A DNA stretch of 64,000 nt from Ariolimax columbianus. Lineage: Eukaryota > Mollusca > Gastropoda > Stylommatophora > Arionidae. Location: NCBI GenBank assembly GCA_036924085.1, contig JAVGWX010000004.1, positions 42,414,793 to 42,478,792 of the forward strand. The letters are read 5' to 3'. Shown piece by piece: positions 44,040-55,239 of this stretch (positions are counted from its first letter, which is position 1; each line of letters starts with the position of its first letter). Position numbers and translations under genes: made by a program. Below the pieces are notes generated by a model. It searched no databases. It was not told the DNA's origin and saw nothing but the letters and a program-made list of their open reading frames with translations.

Positions 44040-44790
44040 GATTCCTGTACAAAGTTCCACACAAACAAACATTATTGGGTCCACTTTACGGAGTCCTGTT
44101 TGAAATGTTGTGAACTAGGGATCTAATGTATCTTGAAAAAGCTTGTGTACAACAGCTGCTTATTCTATTAAATGTATTGCATTATTTATAATCTTTAATC
44201 TCTTATGATTTGAAGTTATGTTATACCTAGTATGTGTAATGTTCTTAAAGGTGCTGTCTTGTTTTCTGACACTCACTTGAGCACATTACAGGTCATCTTG
44301 CTATTGTAACCAATCACAAAATTGCTATTGTGAGCTTATACATACTCCAGAAATAGTGTGCCTTATATAATAGGTGCAATAAATGCAATAGAGAATATCA
44401 CAAGAATCTAAAGTATGGAGATTTTCAGAGATAAAAAAAAAACACTCCAGCAGGGGAAGAAGTTCAAATGAATGCAGATCATTCAATATATGACAGGATA
44501 AATTGCACGGGAAGAGGCCATACTAAGTTGGTATATCTGGAAGGAAGCCTATCCTCTTGCTTTGGTATCCTGTGTTTGCTATATAAACATTGAATCTTGG
44601 GGTCTATAAGATTTTGAGTTGAATTCTTAGTCATATTGTATATAATTATATACATAAACATCAGTAGGTCAGAGTAGGGCCACTGTTTCCTTCCCTGCAT
44701 AAGTGCTGACTAAGGAGGATTGTACATGGGGCTGGCAGCCTCACCATATAAAAACCATTCCTATTGAAATCGCACTGTTAATAACTGGAG
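44040..44790. other. Unassigned stretch
   Basis: No feature recognised. Confidence 0.5.
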
Positions 44791-44794
44791 CTCA

Positions 44795-45150
44795 TGTCAG
44801 CTTAGCCCATGTCAAGTCATGTCAGCTTTGCTCATGTCAGTTCAGCTAAAGTCATCATGTCAGCTTAGCTCATGTCAGTTCAGCTCATGTCAGCTCAGGT
44901 CAGCTCAGTTCATGTCAACTCAGCACATTCCAGCTCAGTTCATGACAGTTAAGCCACTGTCAGCTAATGTCAGGTCAGCTTAGCTCATGTCAGTTCAGAT
45001 CAGCTCATGTCAGTTCAGCTCTTGTCAGTTCAGCTCTTGTCAGCTCAGCTCATGTCAACTCAGCACATTCCAGCTCAGTCCATGACAGTATAGCCCATGT
45101 CCGCTAATGTCAGGTCAGCTTAGCTCATGTCAGCTAAAATCATGTCAGTT
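44795..45150. repeat. Degenerate TCAGCTCATG-type repeat
   Basis: A long run built from short units such as CAGCTCATGTCAG and CAGTTCAGCTCATG, with irregular spacing and two copies of a longer block (CAACTCAGCACATTCCAGC at 44917 and 45055). The pattern suggests slippage followed by larger duplication. Confidence 0.9.
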
Positions 45151-45154
45151 CGGT

Positions 45155-45540
45155 GTATTTCACAAGTGTAATTAAATGAAAAACCAAATGTATACAACTT
45201 TCAGAGAATGCTGGACTTTCCACTATATACAGACACTGTCCTAGTCGCATACTCTATGACATGTAAACTCTGACTTATGCAAGTTATTACAATAGACCAA
45301 AGGCATAGATATTAACTTGATCGGGGTACCTATAATATGTATTTTATAAGTTTATTTGTATTTCATTTAGATTGCAGTCTAACACTGCTTTGAATTACTT
45401 TTTCCCCATAAAGAGGTGTCCCTCCATTTTTGTTGTTCAAAGATTTTTAAAAAAAAAAGTAAAGTGGAAATTCAGCAGAATTAACCCCTAGTTTGAAATG
45501 GAGTTTTTGAAGACTCCATTATACTAAGCAGCAGCTTATG
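45155..45540. other. Unassigned stretch
   Basis: No feature recognised. Confidence 0.5.
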
Positions 45541-45544
45541 AGAG

Positions 45545-45765
45545 GTGGGGTGGCTAGTGCAATTCCTTGCTGTTTTTACTTTCCCTAACTCATGCACAAG
45601 GTGCCCATTTACAGCTGGGTTGACTGGAAAAGTTATCCCCGATTAAAATCATCAGCCAGATTTTTTTTTAGTCTCCAGACATGATCGAACCAAGGCACGC
45701 TGTTACCACAGAAAATAGTGAATTGCTTGCTATTAACTGAGCTAACAAGCCCCTCTATTCGAAGC
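45545..45765 (-). mobile_element. tRNA-derived SINE, family T4
   Basis: The minus-strand head reads GGCTTGTTAGCTCAGTTAAT (A-box-like) and CTTGGTTCGATCATG (B-box-like). The body shares CAACCCAGCTGTAAATGGGC with 40595-40810 and 48530-48770. Confidence 0.85.
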
Positions 45766-45769
45766 TACT

Positions 45770-46010
45770 CATTGAATTAACTCTTGACAATGTTTTTATA
45801 GTAGCGGGTTACTGTGGCTCCTCTTACATCTTGAGACATATTTGAGAAGGTTGATCAGTGCAATGTGAGACTCCTCAGTAAGTTCGCCACTATGGGATTA
45901 CGGTGTTGACCCCCACCTTATTGGCAAGCCTGCTGTAATACATCCTGTTTCAATGGAGGCCAGCAGGATTGTGAGGAGGGGTCTTGATCATTTTTTTTGA
46001 TCACCTGACC
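45770..46010 (-). mobile_element. Core-SINE, type C-like (diverged)
   Basis: On the minus strand: TGATCAAGACCCCTCCTCAC, CATTGAAACAGGATGTATTA, CAGGCTTGCCAATAAGGTGG and CTCAAGATGTAAGAGGAGCC. It carries the core in altered form and pairs with 41930-42140. Confidence 0.75.
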
Positions 46011-46186
46011 CTCACGTCTTTTACTTTAATGTTCATAGATGTAGTACTTTCAATTACTTTGAAAGCTGATCTTTGTATTAATAATTGTACTCACTGTTGG
46101 TAGTGCTAAACTTTATTTTGACCTATCTCAACATTGTTAAACATTGATCATTAAGTTTTCTCATTTCTAAACTTTGCATTTAAAGC

Positions 46187-46530
46187 AATTATGAACTGCA
46201 GCGGTCAGCGACCCAAAGCTGACTGCTAATGTTAGGGCCAGCGAACCAGAGCTGCCAAGACCCTTCTACACCTCTACGCTGTGATCCTGGATAACAGGCG
46301 GCAACAGATTATACTGGCTAAGGAGAAAGGATCGAAGAGGGAAGGCTAACCTGATACTCAAAAATGCCTACTGAAGTTGGATGTGTCAGACTGAAAGATG
46401 CAAATTTCACAGTCAAGCTTTAAACTACAACACAATGCATTCCATTCTTCGGATAACATCCTGCTACTTGCAAAGCCCTTTTAAGGGCTTGGTAGCGGGA
46501 TATTGAGAATGAACGAAGAAGAAAAAAAGA
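46187..46530 (+). mobile_element. Core-SINE, type G
   Basis: Starts slightly inside the 5' end (GAACTGCAGCGGTCAGCGAC), carries the core (GCCAAGACCCTTCTACACC, GATCCTGGATAACAGGCGG) and 3' module (GGTAGCGGGATATTGAG) and ends GAATGAACGAAGAAGAAAAA. No clear target-site duplication was found. Confidence 0.9.
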
Positions 46531-46920
46531 ACTCCCATTCTTCTGACTAGTGGTTGTGGATACCATTATAATGTAAGTACAAATTCACTCTTGTATATAA
46601 TATAACAACTTTTAAATGTTAGAGAACACTGAGGGATGCAGAACAATAAAATAGCTGGATGGTGGATAAGTGTAAATGCCCCAAAAGAGATTTACAGATA
46701 AAATAAAGATAACAAATATTAGTCTTGACAAAGCATGTTAGTTATAAAGAAGGAAATCATAACTACAAAGTTTTTAAAATCTGTTATAGGCATAGGATCT
46801 AAGGTTTGATTAATGGATGCATATCTTACTGCAAAATATTAGAAATTTAATTTTGTAAACTAGCAAGACAATGTCAGCTCAAGCACTCATTAAAAGTAAC
46901 ACATGATATTCAGGTTTAGG
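46531..46920. other. Unassigned stretch
   Basis: AT-rich; no feature recognised. Confidence 0.5.
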
Positions 46921-46924
46921 ATCT

Positions 46925-47215
46925 GTTTCTTCTTTGTAGTTCATCCTGTTAAAGGACGTTTTGTTATGTTGTGTCATAGTTTACAGTAAGGTTGCAATAT
47001 GTGCGCCTTTCGGCCGACACATCCATGGAACCATGTTTACCTTCACTCTTCTATTCCTGTTCTTTAAGCCAGGCTCCATGCATGGAGCCTGTTTCTAGGG
47101 CCACCTCTTGAAGGCAGAATAGGGTCTTGGACAGCTCTGGTGGTCCTCTGACCCTGATGTAAACAGTCATCTACGATTCACTGACTGCTATCATTTTGTT
47201 CACTGTGTCTTTGTC
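46925..47215 (-). mobile_element. Core-SINE, diverged type (G-like)
   Basis: On the minus strand: TCCAAGACCCTATTCTGCC, GGCCCTAGAAACAGGCTCCA, then GTGTCGGCCGAAAGGCGCAC and AACTATGACACAACATAAC. Same block order as 36410-36690. Confidence 0.82.
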
Positions 47216-47399
47216 TCCAGATTTTTAAGAATTATTTGTATTATGGACAAATTTGAATTTGAATATGGTCACATATTTAATTATACATATTCAACCAAAT
47301 TGGGAATGACTAGAGATTTGTATAATGTGGGTAGTGTGTTGGTGCTGAGTTATTGTACAGTAAGATGATTAGGTAATAAAAATTTAAAAACTGTCAGAC

Positions 47400-47575
47400 T
47401 TTATTCCCATTGCTGGGATAGTCAATGGGTGTTTAGGCTGACGACTACAGGCCACTTCACCACTGCTCTGTCGTGCGCTGGCTATGTATATTTATTTCAC
47501 CCCAGACAGAAAAACAACATATGCCTTACCAAGGATTCAATCCACTGACCTCCTTTTGTTAGCATGCAGACATTA
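47400..47575 (-). repeat. Interspersed repeat, possible tRNA-derived SINE (pair with 12960-13190)
   Basis: Second copy of the repeat at 12960-13190, with CCCATTGCTGGGATAGTC and GTGCGCTGGCTATGTATA blocks. Confidence 0.65.
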
Positions 47576-47625
47576 CGGTACTAAGAATCATTACTATTAA
47601 AAAATCTTTACCATTTATTGCTATA

Positions 47626-48377
47626 CCACGAGGGCAAGTCAGTAAATAGGTCACAAATGATTATTAAAAGAAAACTAAATGAGATATGAATTTGAAAACC
47701 ATTTATTAATATTGCAATTAGCTTGTCGTTTATTTATCCACATAATTTACACCAACATTGATGCACTTATCTGACACTTTATCAGTGCACCGAAACCTGC
47801 AGCATAGAAGTCTTTGAGTGTGCGGTCACATTTGCACTTCACATTGAACCTCTTTGTCATTCACGAAACATCTCTCGCCGAGGTCCAAGGTGTGATCACG
47901 CATTTTGTTGTACGCTAAACCAAGTAAACACTGTCTATCATTACTTGCCTGTCAGCTTGAATCATCTCCCCACCTACTGCACAGATACTTCTGTTGCACT
48001 TTGAACAGGAAAACTAGGTCTGGCTTCATCAGCAATTGTTAGCGAGGTTGAGAAAATTTACCAATCCAGTTATGCACTGCCTTACAAAAAAAAACACCTC
48101 TTATTGTAAATAGGAAGCATTTCTTTTTGAATATTCTTTGCAGAAAGTCCATTTGCCCCATAAAACTCACAACAGCATGCTGTTCTTTGACTGTACACTT
48201 TGGAGTATGGACATCATTTGATATTTGAGCTGTGCATTTGACACCAAGTGTCTGCTATCTAAAGTAATCACACAGCTGGATGTTTCTGATATCTAATGAC
48301 AACTTTAGAAACTACCAGCTAAATTTTTCAGCTATCCCATATCAGTTGGTGACCTATTTATTGACTTAACCTTGAAT
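47626..48377 (-). mobile_element. Internally deleted mariner
   Basis: 752 bp with TA at 47624-47625 and 48378-48379. Ends are inverted repeats sharing AAGTCARTAAATAGGTCAC (left 47636 onwards; right on the opposite strand near 48366-48348). The minus strand encodes N-terminal transposase blocks, EFYGANGLSAKNIQKEMLP and IADEARPSFPVQSATEVSVQ (mariner helix-turn-helix region), then near the other end TLKDFYAAGFG, a C-terminal block. The middle with the catalytic residues is missing, so this is a non-autonomous derivative, different in sequence from the mariner at 5590-6894. Confidence 0.9.
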
Positions 48378-48529
48378 TATGTTTGCTGCCATTTTTTTTC
48401 ACTCACTCATGAAATTTGCATTTTCCAACTTTCACATAATGCGAAGTTTGTATTCTGCTAGTATGTGAAGTCATTGTTCTGCAATTCAACTTTACCATAC
48501 TAAGGTGAAGGTAGTTCCATAGCAGATAC

Positions 48530-48770
48530 TACTGTCAGGGATGGAGTGTTAGAGACTTCTTTGTACTGGACCTCATATTTGTATGAGTTGGGATGGCCAG
48601 TTCTATTTATTGCTGCCTTGTCTTCCCTAAGAATAAGCCAAGCACCCATTTATATCTGGGTTGACTTGAACATGTTGATAGCAGGGATTGAGACCAGTAC
48701 CTTTAAAATGAGATGCCGATGCGCTACAACTTCGCTACTTAGATCCACACAGCCTAAATGAAGTCATGAA
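48530..48770 (-). mobile_element. tRNA-derived SINE, family T4
   Basis: The minus-strand head has AAGTAGCGAAGTTGTAGCGC (A-box-like) and GGTCTCAATCCCTGC (B-box-like). The body includes TATAAATGGGTGCTTGGC and GAACTGGCCATCCCAACTC. It ends AAGTCTCTAACACTCCATCC. Confidence 0.85.
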
Positions 48771-48864
48771 ACTCATACATTTAACCACAGGCGGATAGAT
48801 AGATTGAAAATGTGCTTTTAGTTTCTTACTCACAAAAGCACACACAATAACACATTGTTATAAT

Positions 48865-49025
48865 TCATGGAGGATCAGTGTGGCAGAGCGGCAAGAACTC
48901 TTGTATCCAAAGACAGAATTGGAATATGTTCCAGGTCTACCTAGCTGTAGATGGGTACCTGATTTTGTTAAAGTTTGTGAATACAGCAAGGCTTGGAACT
49001 GGTCTACCCAATTCACAAAACTTGC
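48865..49025 (+). mobile_element. tRNA-derived SINE, family T4, partial
   Basis: It has GTGTGGCAGAGCGGCAAGAA as head, GCTGTAGATGGGTACCTG in the body and GGAACTGGTCTACCC towards its end. It is in opposite orientation to the copy at 48530-48770, 95 bp away. Confidence 0.75.
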
Positions 49026-49029
49026 ATAC

Positions 49030-49570
49030 CTGTCATCCTGAATGGCTTTTCCATTTTTTTAAAAAGTTTTTTTGTGTGTCATTTTTGACTGCATGATGCT
49101 GTCTTGTTGTAAGGTGTTTGTTTATACAATGGACGAAATAAATATGCGCTTCTATTTTGTTTCCGTTTCTTGTTTTTTTTTTATTTATCAACCTCTTTAT
49201 CGTGCATTTTTTGTTTTGTTTTAAATACATGGAGACTCTTGTACTTTTGAAAAGTGCAAACAGTACATATTAACAAAGGATGTTCTAAATCGTTGGTCTC
49301 AAATAAAGCCATAGTTCATACCATGCAAGATGAGTGACATGATAAGGTCGGATAAGAGTTCATAAAGGTTGTAGAAGAAGAGCAGTGTAATATAATGGAC
49401 AAAATCTCAATATTTCTAATAGAGAAACAATGGTCAGAACATAAGGGAAATAATTAACATAGTTGCCAAAGCTAAATCAATCTTTAAAGAAACAAATTTT
49501 TAAACGAGAACAGCCCTTGCAAATGAAATTGATAATAAGTTTGAATGATCAGACGCAGAAGTTCTAAATG
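49030..49570. other. Unassigned stretch
   Basis: T-rich; open frames here have no motifs. Confidence 0.45.
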
Positions 49571-49574
49571 GTTG

Positions 49575-49975
49575 TTATAAATTGGTACACTCATTAGCGC
49601 AGTGGTAGAGCACTTGCTTTCATGGAAAAAGTACATAGCCGCTATCGGCAGCTCCAGTCGACAATGGGTACCTGGTTGACGTTAAGGAAAGGAAAAAGGC
49701 AGCAAGGAAAGGAACTGGCCAACCTATCTCACTAAGCTGTGGCTTAATGTTGTCGAAGACGGATGTGTCAGACCTAAAGGTGCAAATATCACAGTCAAGC
49801 TGTAAACTAGTGACACAACGCATTCCATTCTCTGGTGAGATATATCCTGCTACTTGCAAAGCCCTGTTCAGGACTTGGTCACGGGAGATTAAGAACGAAC
49901 GCAGTAGTAGTAGTAGCTGTGGCTTAGTACAATGAAGTCTAATACTTCATCCCCTTTGGCAGAAACGCTTCAGTT
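49575..49975 (+). mobile_element. tRNA-derived SINE, family T4, split by another SINE
   Basis: Head: CATTAGCGCAGTGGTAGAGC, with a perfect A-box TAGCGCAGTGG; body: CAATGGGTACCTGG, AAGGAACTGGCCAACC and CTAAGCTGTGGCTTA. After the insertion at 49747-49914 it resumes AGCTGTGGCTTAGTACAATG and ends AAGTCTAATACTTCATCCCC. Confidence 0.88.
49747..49914 (+). mobile_element. Core-SINE type G, short form, nested in a T4 SINE
   Basis: Perfect 12-bp duplication AGCTGTGGCTTA at 49735-49746 and 49915-49926. The 168-bp insert begins near GTTGTCGAAGACGGATGTGT and holds only the 3' module of type G (GTAAACTAGTGACACAACGC, GTCACGGGAGATTAAG), ending AACGAACGCAGTAGTAGTAG. The 5' half with the core is absent. Confidence 0.93.
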
Positions 49976-50041
49976 TATTAGGTGACTATGGAATAACAGC
50001 CAGATAACACTTTAGTAAAACATTAATGAAAACGTATATAT

Positions 50042-50215
50042 TGTTTTCTTCTTCTTCTGCGTTCGTTCTCAATCTCCCGCTACCAAGGCCTGTACAGGTC
50101 TTCACAAGTAGCAGGATGTAGTCCGGAGAACGGAATGCGCTGTGTTGATAGTTTACAGCTTGGCTGCGATATTTGCACCTTTCGGTCCGAGACATCCGTC
50201 TTCACTCTATATCTG
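50042..50215 (-). mobile_element. Core-SINE type G, short form
   Basis: Minus-strand copy that, like 49747-49914, starts at GAAGACGGATGTCTCGGACC and ends with GAACGCAGAAGAAGAAGAA. Starting at the same point as the other short copy suggests a short subfamily rather than random truncation. Confidence 0.88.
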
Positions 50216-50427
50216 TAATGCAGCAAGGGTTTATCAGTGAACCCTCAGAGTCTTTCTTAAACTTGTTCCACAGAAGAGGACCAATACACCATAGTATGCA
50301 TGACATGAAAGGTGGTTGAGTACATCTTTCTTACAAATTATAAAGCTACATATGTGTCTGGCTGATGTTTTTCATCATTTCTGGATTTTGAAAATCTTGA
50401 ACTCTTCTGTGGTGGAAATGAATGTTC
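50216..50427. other. Unassigned stretch
   Basis: No feature recognised. Confidence 0.4.
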
Positions 50428-50648
50428 AAAATGTCCAGGTTAGATATTAGGAAATATTTTTTTAGTCAGAGAGTGGTGTCTGCTTGAAATGCATTGCCAG
50501 GGGAGATAGTGGAGGCAGGGATAGTTAATGCATTTAAGAATAAACTGGATGCACATAGCTTTTAGAGCAAGGTGATGTAAATGTAACTGGTTGTATACAG
50601 ACTCTGCAGGGTCTTCTAAACCAGTACAAAGACGTTAAGTTAAGTTAA
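50428..50648 (+). mobile_element. TTAAG-tailed LINE, 3' end
   Basis: About 220 bp, nearly identical to 60935-61146: GGTTAGATATTAGGAAATAT, GAATAAACTGGATGC and the 3' end AGACGTTAAGTTAAGTTAAA. Confidence 0.92.
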
Positions 50649-50756
50649 AGCTTCATATTTTGAGAGAGAGAAAAGCTGACAAAATTCTAAACCAGATGAA
50701 GAGAATCATTAATGGAGGCAACGAAATCAACATCGATAAAAGAACTTAACATAAAC

Positions 50757-51060
50757 TATAATAATAGTTGTCCATCACAAGTGATGAAGACCACTCTCTT
50801 TGTTCAGCCGTGTAGACAGTCGTATCTCTTACTGTGTCCGCAGAAATGGGTGACTTGAGCGGTGATTTGGATTAAAGTGAGGAAGAAACTGCGCCTTTTG
50901 TCAACCTCACTCACAGAGCCTAAGCTACTTTTTGCCAGTGGCAAGACATTCATTGAGACAATTGGAGATAGCATAGGATGCAGATTTTGCCTCAGGGTTA
51001 CCACCGAAGCCTTTCCGTAAACATGTAACCCGCAGGGTAGACAGGTGGGATGGCATCTAA
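50757..51060 (-). mobile_element. tRNA-derived SINE, family T3, head missing
   Basis: Shares GTTGTCCATCACAAGTGATG, GGAAGAAACTGCGCCTTTTG and GTGGCAAGACATTCATTGAG with 25405-25735. The tRNA-like head is not recognisable. Confidence 0.75.
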
Positions 51061-51685
51061 CGCAGTTTGTTGTGCCTTTTCGATAACCACAAGAGGTCCT
51101 ATGGACAACACTCAGCGTGTGAGTGAGTCTGGCATCTCTCCTCAGCTGTATTCAGCTCATCATAGTAGCATCTAAAATTCCCACACGCCAAAATCGTGAA
51201 GGTGAACCGGCAGAACTAACCCGTGAAATATGACACAGGTAGTGCCAAGCGTAGTGCCATTCAGCCGGCGTCCAGACCAGGATAAACGGATGGAAGAAAT
51301 CACAAAAAAAAGAACGAAATAACAAGTCCAGACGGAAAACAACACCACGTTTCCGTGAACACAAGTGTAAGTCGTCAACTAGTGTGAATTCCAGGCAAAT
51401 CCGTGGTCTAGCGGCATCCATAATGATCCAAAACAGTAGAGAAATGTAGACTCGCAGCCAGTTATGGCGCCATCTTTGCCAGACATAAACTATAAAAGAG
51501 ATTACAAAGTACTACAATTGGCAGAAGAGTTCTAAAAGCTTCTAAATCACTTAATAAAATACTAAAGGGTTATAAATCTTACAGACTCAGGAGAAGCTGA
51601 TTTGGACCATAAGCTTCACTTCACTTAGTCACTGCTCTTCAATTCCTGTGGGTGTGTACTGGTATTTTGTATACTTGTAACTGTG
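51061..51685. other. Unassigned; higher-GC segment at 51120-51480
   Basis: The minus strand has an 89-codon open frame (51152-51421) with no known motif, and GTTATGGCGCCATCTTTGCC at about 51461-51480 resembles a YY1-type site. It could be an old 5'UTR or promoter-like piece, but nothing confirms that. Confidence 0.3.
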
Positions 51686-51689
51686 TGTC

Positions 51690-52045
51690 CAGACAAACAA
51701 GGGATTGACCTATTGTGTCTTTGCATGATGGAGGGCTACTCCATTCCTGTTTTCATACCAGCCACCATTGAGAAGTAATTTCATTACCTTTATAATTTTT
51801 GCCCGGACAGTGGCAAACAGCCTGCTCATTTCGATTTTCCAATTGTCTGGTTCTTTAAAGTGTACATAAGGCGTCCACATTCATTTTTTGTCATTTCTGA
51901 TAGGACTAGTCGCCAATCTTACCACCTTTGAGATCAGGAAACACTTTAAACTTGCAGGATTTGAACCACCCACCATTTCTCATTTTTGTTTATTAATTTA
52001 TTGAGGGTTGAGTGCCTTACCGTTCAGCCATAGCGACCCACATGT
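51690..52045 (-). mobile_element. tRNA-derived SINE, family T2
   Basis: The minus-strand head at about 52040 reads GGGTCGCTATGGCTGAACGG followed by TAAGGCACTCAACCC, and GTGGTTCAAATCCTGC further on, so both A and B boxes are recognisable. The body includes CAAGTTTAAAGTGTTTCCTG and a CAATTGGAAAATCG block. It is related to 24265-24510. Confidence 0.85.
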
Positions 52046-52500
52046 ACAAGAACCAAAATGTTGCCCCTTTCTAGAATCCAATCAAACACAAATAAAGACC
52101 ACTCCTAATCACATGAACACATTAAATGAGTAAAAATAGTAAAATAACATCACTTTATGTATACAATAATTAAGGAGACAAGGTTCACATTCATTCTTTT
52201 ATTTTTAAAATAAATATTAAAGCACCAAAATATACCACAGACTCCAATATTAAATAAGTATGCTGCGAAGTTTGAGCATTAATCTTACAGCAAAGGTTTG
52301 AAACCTGGCCATGCCATGCTGCAGTTTACCCAGCTGTAAACATTAAACACGATTAATATTTAAGGAATGCAAGGCTCTGAGGAAAGAAATTTCATATACC
52401 AGGGGATTTAACATAATTAAGTTTTATCAGATTACCTCATACAGCAGCATGTTATGGGATTACCTTTTATCGTTAGACTTTATTACTGTGACAATTTCTG
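52046..52500. other. Unassigned, AT-rich
   Basis: No feature recognised. Confidence 0.5.
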
Positions 52501-52504
52501 ATTT

Positions 52505-53480
52505 AAAACATCTGGTTGTCTTTGCACACGTAATTCTTTCCAGACTACAACTTGTGCTGATGAGAAACAAACACCTGGAACAGTCAGGTTTCACCATCTG
52601 CTGTTCCACAATTGATGCCATTTTTGCACTTCACCTCTTCACATAAATACATAATGATTGAAGACATTATGTGGGAGCCCCAGACACTTTGCTGGAGATA
52701 ATAAAGGAGTTTCACTTTAACACCAATACAAAAATTTGCATCTGCCAGTACCTCACAGACAAATTTCATACTTCATCAGGGATGTGTTCTTGCTCCATCG
52801 CTGTGCCCAGATAGAAGGGTGCAGTCCCGAGGTCACCATCGTCAGTGATATACATATGTCAGACCTTGATTATGCAGGTGATGTCTCACACCAGGCTCAG
52901 ACTCCCAGGTATTGATATGTAACCTGGAGTACCTAGAACGATCAGCTTCACATTTGGGTCTCCATATTTCATTGGTGAAGACCAAAATTCAAAGTTTTGA
53001 TGCAACAGGAATCACCGTAAATGGCAACCATATAAACTCTACTAATGACTTCATCTACCTGGGAAGCAAGCAGTCATAGCAGTCCTGACATTGTCCAAAG
53101 TATTGGTATGACAGTGTCACCTATGTACCCCCTGCACAAGTCTGGTCCTAGCAAAACTGCGCAGTTACAAATCCTGCATTATTCCAATAATTATGAAACT
53201 TGAGCAATCTTGCAAAGAGATCAGAAGAGTCTTGAAGCATTCCATATGTGCAGTCGGAAGTCCATCCTTTGAATCAACTAGTATGACCTGGTTACCAACA
53301 GGCCGCCTGACAAACTCATCTTGAGAATATTGTTTCCATAACAAACTGTTGCCACCTGTCTATCTTCGATCTTGGCTATCAAAATCAAGGGTGGAAAAAT
53401 ACTTTGTCCGACATAGAGGCTCCCCCAGAGTCGCTTTCGCAATACCTGAATGCGACAAATCACTTGCATCACAATCTATA
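52505..53480 (+). mobile_element. LINE reverse transcriptase fragment, heavily decayed
   Basis: It encodes QSGFTICCSTIDAIFALHLF (equivalent of the SGF-x-GRSTxDxI RT block), then disrupted palm sequence near 52850-52960, CVKTKIQ-like (LVKTKIQSFDATGITVNGNH) and STNDFIYLGSKQS near 52970-53080 and AKLRSYKSCIIPIIMKL. The order follows LINE ORF2 of the jockey type. Stops and frameshifts occur every 50-100 bases. Confidence 0.72.
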
Positions 53481-53828
53481 TGTCTCATAAACCTCAGTCA
53501 TCGATCGTGGTCACACATGATCAACAGGTCTTGGTCGCCCAAGAGGATTATTATTATATTATATACTAAATTGCACATAGTTTGTTTTCATTAAGTGAAT
53601 AGCTTGCAGAAATTATATTGTCATGCATATCGTTCTTTCAACAAGCAATACTTGATACAGAAAGTAGAAGAACGAAAAGGAGAGGTATGGTAGATGTGAG
53701 ATGGGAAGAAAATAAGTAGAAAGATAGGAAATATATAAATATTGGGTAATGAAATACAAATGTATGGGTGCCTGATAAGATAAAAGAGGAGTGTGTATTA
53801 AACAAAAAAAGGCAGATTTGTGAACCAT
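53481..53828. other. Unassigned stretch
   Basis: AT-rich with no recognised feature. Confidence 0.45.
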
Positions 53829-53829
53829 A

Positions 53830-54990
53830 AATTAACTTAACTTAACATTTTTATACTGGTTTAGAAGACTATGCAGAGTCTGTAAACCATCAGTTGCATT
53901 TACATTTCTTTGCTTTAAAAGCTAAGTACATCCACTCTATTCTTAAATGCATTAATTATCCTTGCCTCCACTACTTCCTGTGGCAATACATTCCAAACAT
54001 TCAGAAACTCACTGACTAAAAAATATTTCCTAATATCTAATCTGGACCTTTTTTTAGTTAATTTGTAGCTAATACAGATTAATCTTAATCCCTCAATATC
54101 CATATCTCTTTGAAAAATATCTATAGGCTCTGGGATCTTGGAGCAGTCTTCTTTTGTGTAGACTGTGCCAAAGTACCGATTGAGTAGGTTAGCTGCATCC
54201 CTATTCTGACTTATTATTTTTCCTGTGCTGCCTATGAGAGGGCCTACTTTGTCTTTCGTTCTTTGTTTCTAACTTAAGAAAAGAAGCTTTTACTATCAGT
54301 CTTGATTCTATGAGCAGGTTTTTTTTCGAAGTCTATTTTTGCTGCTTAATTCATTTTCTGGGCTATGTTTTGCTTGACCAAATATTTTAAATATGTTTCT
54401 TTTGATTTACCTGCCTCTATATATTTTTTTCTTGTTTTATTTCTAGCTCTTCTACATTTAACTACAAATCTATTTATCCAATTTTTACGCTTGGGGTTTA
54501 CCTCCCTACATGGAACATATTCCTCTTTTAACTTTTCTAGAACTGTTTTGAAACTCTCTAATTCTTGTTTAACATCTGTTCCTCCGACAAAATATTTCCA
54601 GATTATGTGGCTCGCTGCCTGTTTCATCTTCTCAACATCTGCTTTATAGTAGTCATATATTTGCATGTTTATGTTTACTTCTTTCCCTGCTATAAGATCT
54701 CAACATATGATCTGATGGTCACTTGAGCCAAACAGTTCCCCAACGGTAATGTTTTCAATCATATTTTCCTCTGTAGTAAATAGGTCAAGTGTGTTTTTGC
54801 CACTAGTAGCTGCTTCAACATGTTGAATCAAAATAATTGTCAGTTATGCACTTAACAAAAGGTTCTGACTCTACAAGTTCTTCTGCCATATCCCATTTTA
54901 ATTCTGGAAAGTTGAAATCCCCCATTAATAATAAGCATCTACTAAAAAAAGATTGACTACCAATGCATTAGTGTATCTAAAGTATCATGC
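53830..54990 (-). mobile_element. TTAAG-tailed LINE with central deletion
   Basis: On the minus strand the order is: endonuclease C-terminus (GDFNFPELKWDMAEELVESE near 54930-54870, and SDHQ-like codons near 54710), the linker (YKADVEKMKQAASHIIWKYF; PKRKNWINRFVVKCRRARNK at about 54650-54440), then, after loss of the whole reverse transcriptase, the last block ([15 protein letters not shown] near 54060) and the TTAAG-type 3' end at 53830-53850. It supplies the endonuclease part missing from the other TTAAG copies. Confidence 0.85.
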
Positions 54991-55235
54991 ATACTGAGTG
55001 GATCATTCTTTTGGCAACCTATCCTTCCCCGCCCCCTCTCAGCAATATAACTGCATACATGAGTAACAAGTTTATTTATACTGCAGGACCTCTCACGCGG
55101 ACGTTACTGACTAGCACGAGTGACTGACCACATTACCAACTAAACACCCATTCCTCGCCACCATTGTTTCGTTACCGTACCTATGGGTCAACCCGAAGTG
55201 CAGTGGTATTATCATTGTCTAAACATAATTTATTT
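54991..55235. other. Unassigned stretch
   Basis: No feature recognised. Confidence 0.4.
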
Positions 55236-55239
55236 TCAT

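Noticed and set aside
44795..45150. Regulatory array of bound sites
   Set aside because: Units are irregular and low-complexity; slippage explains them.
51152..51421. 89-codon minus-strand gene
   Set aside because: No recognisable motif or splice signal; two overlapping frames look equally open.
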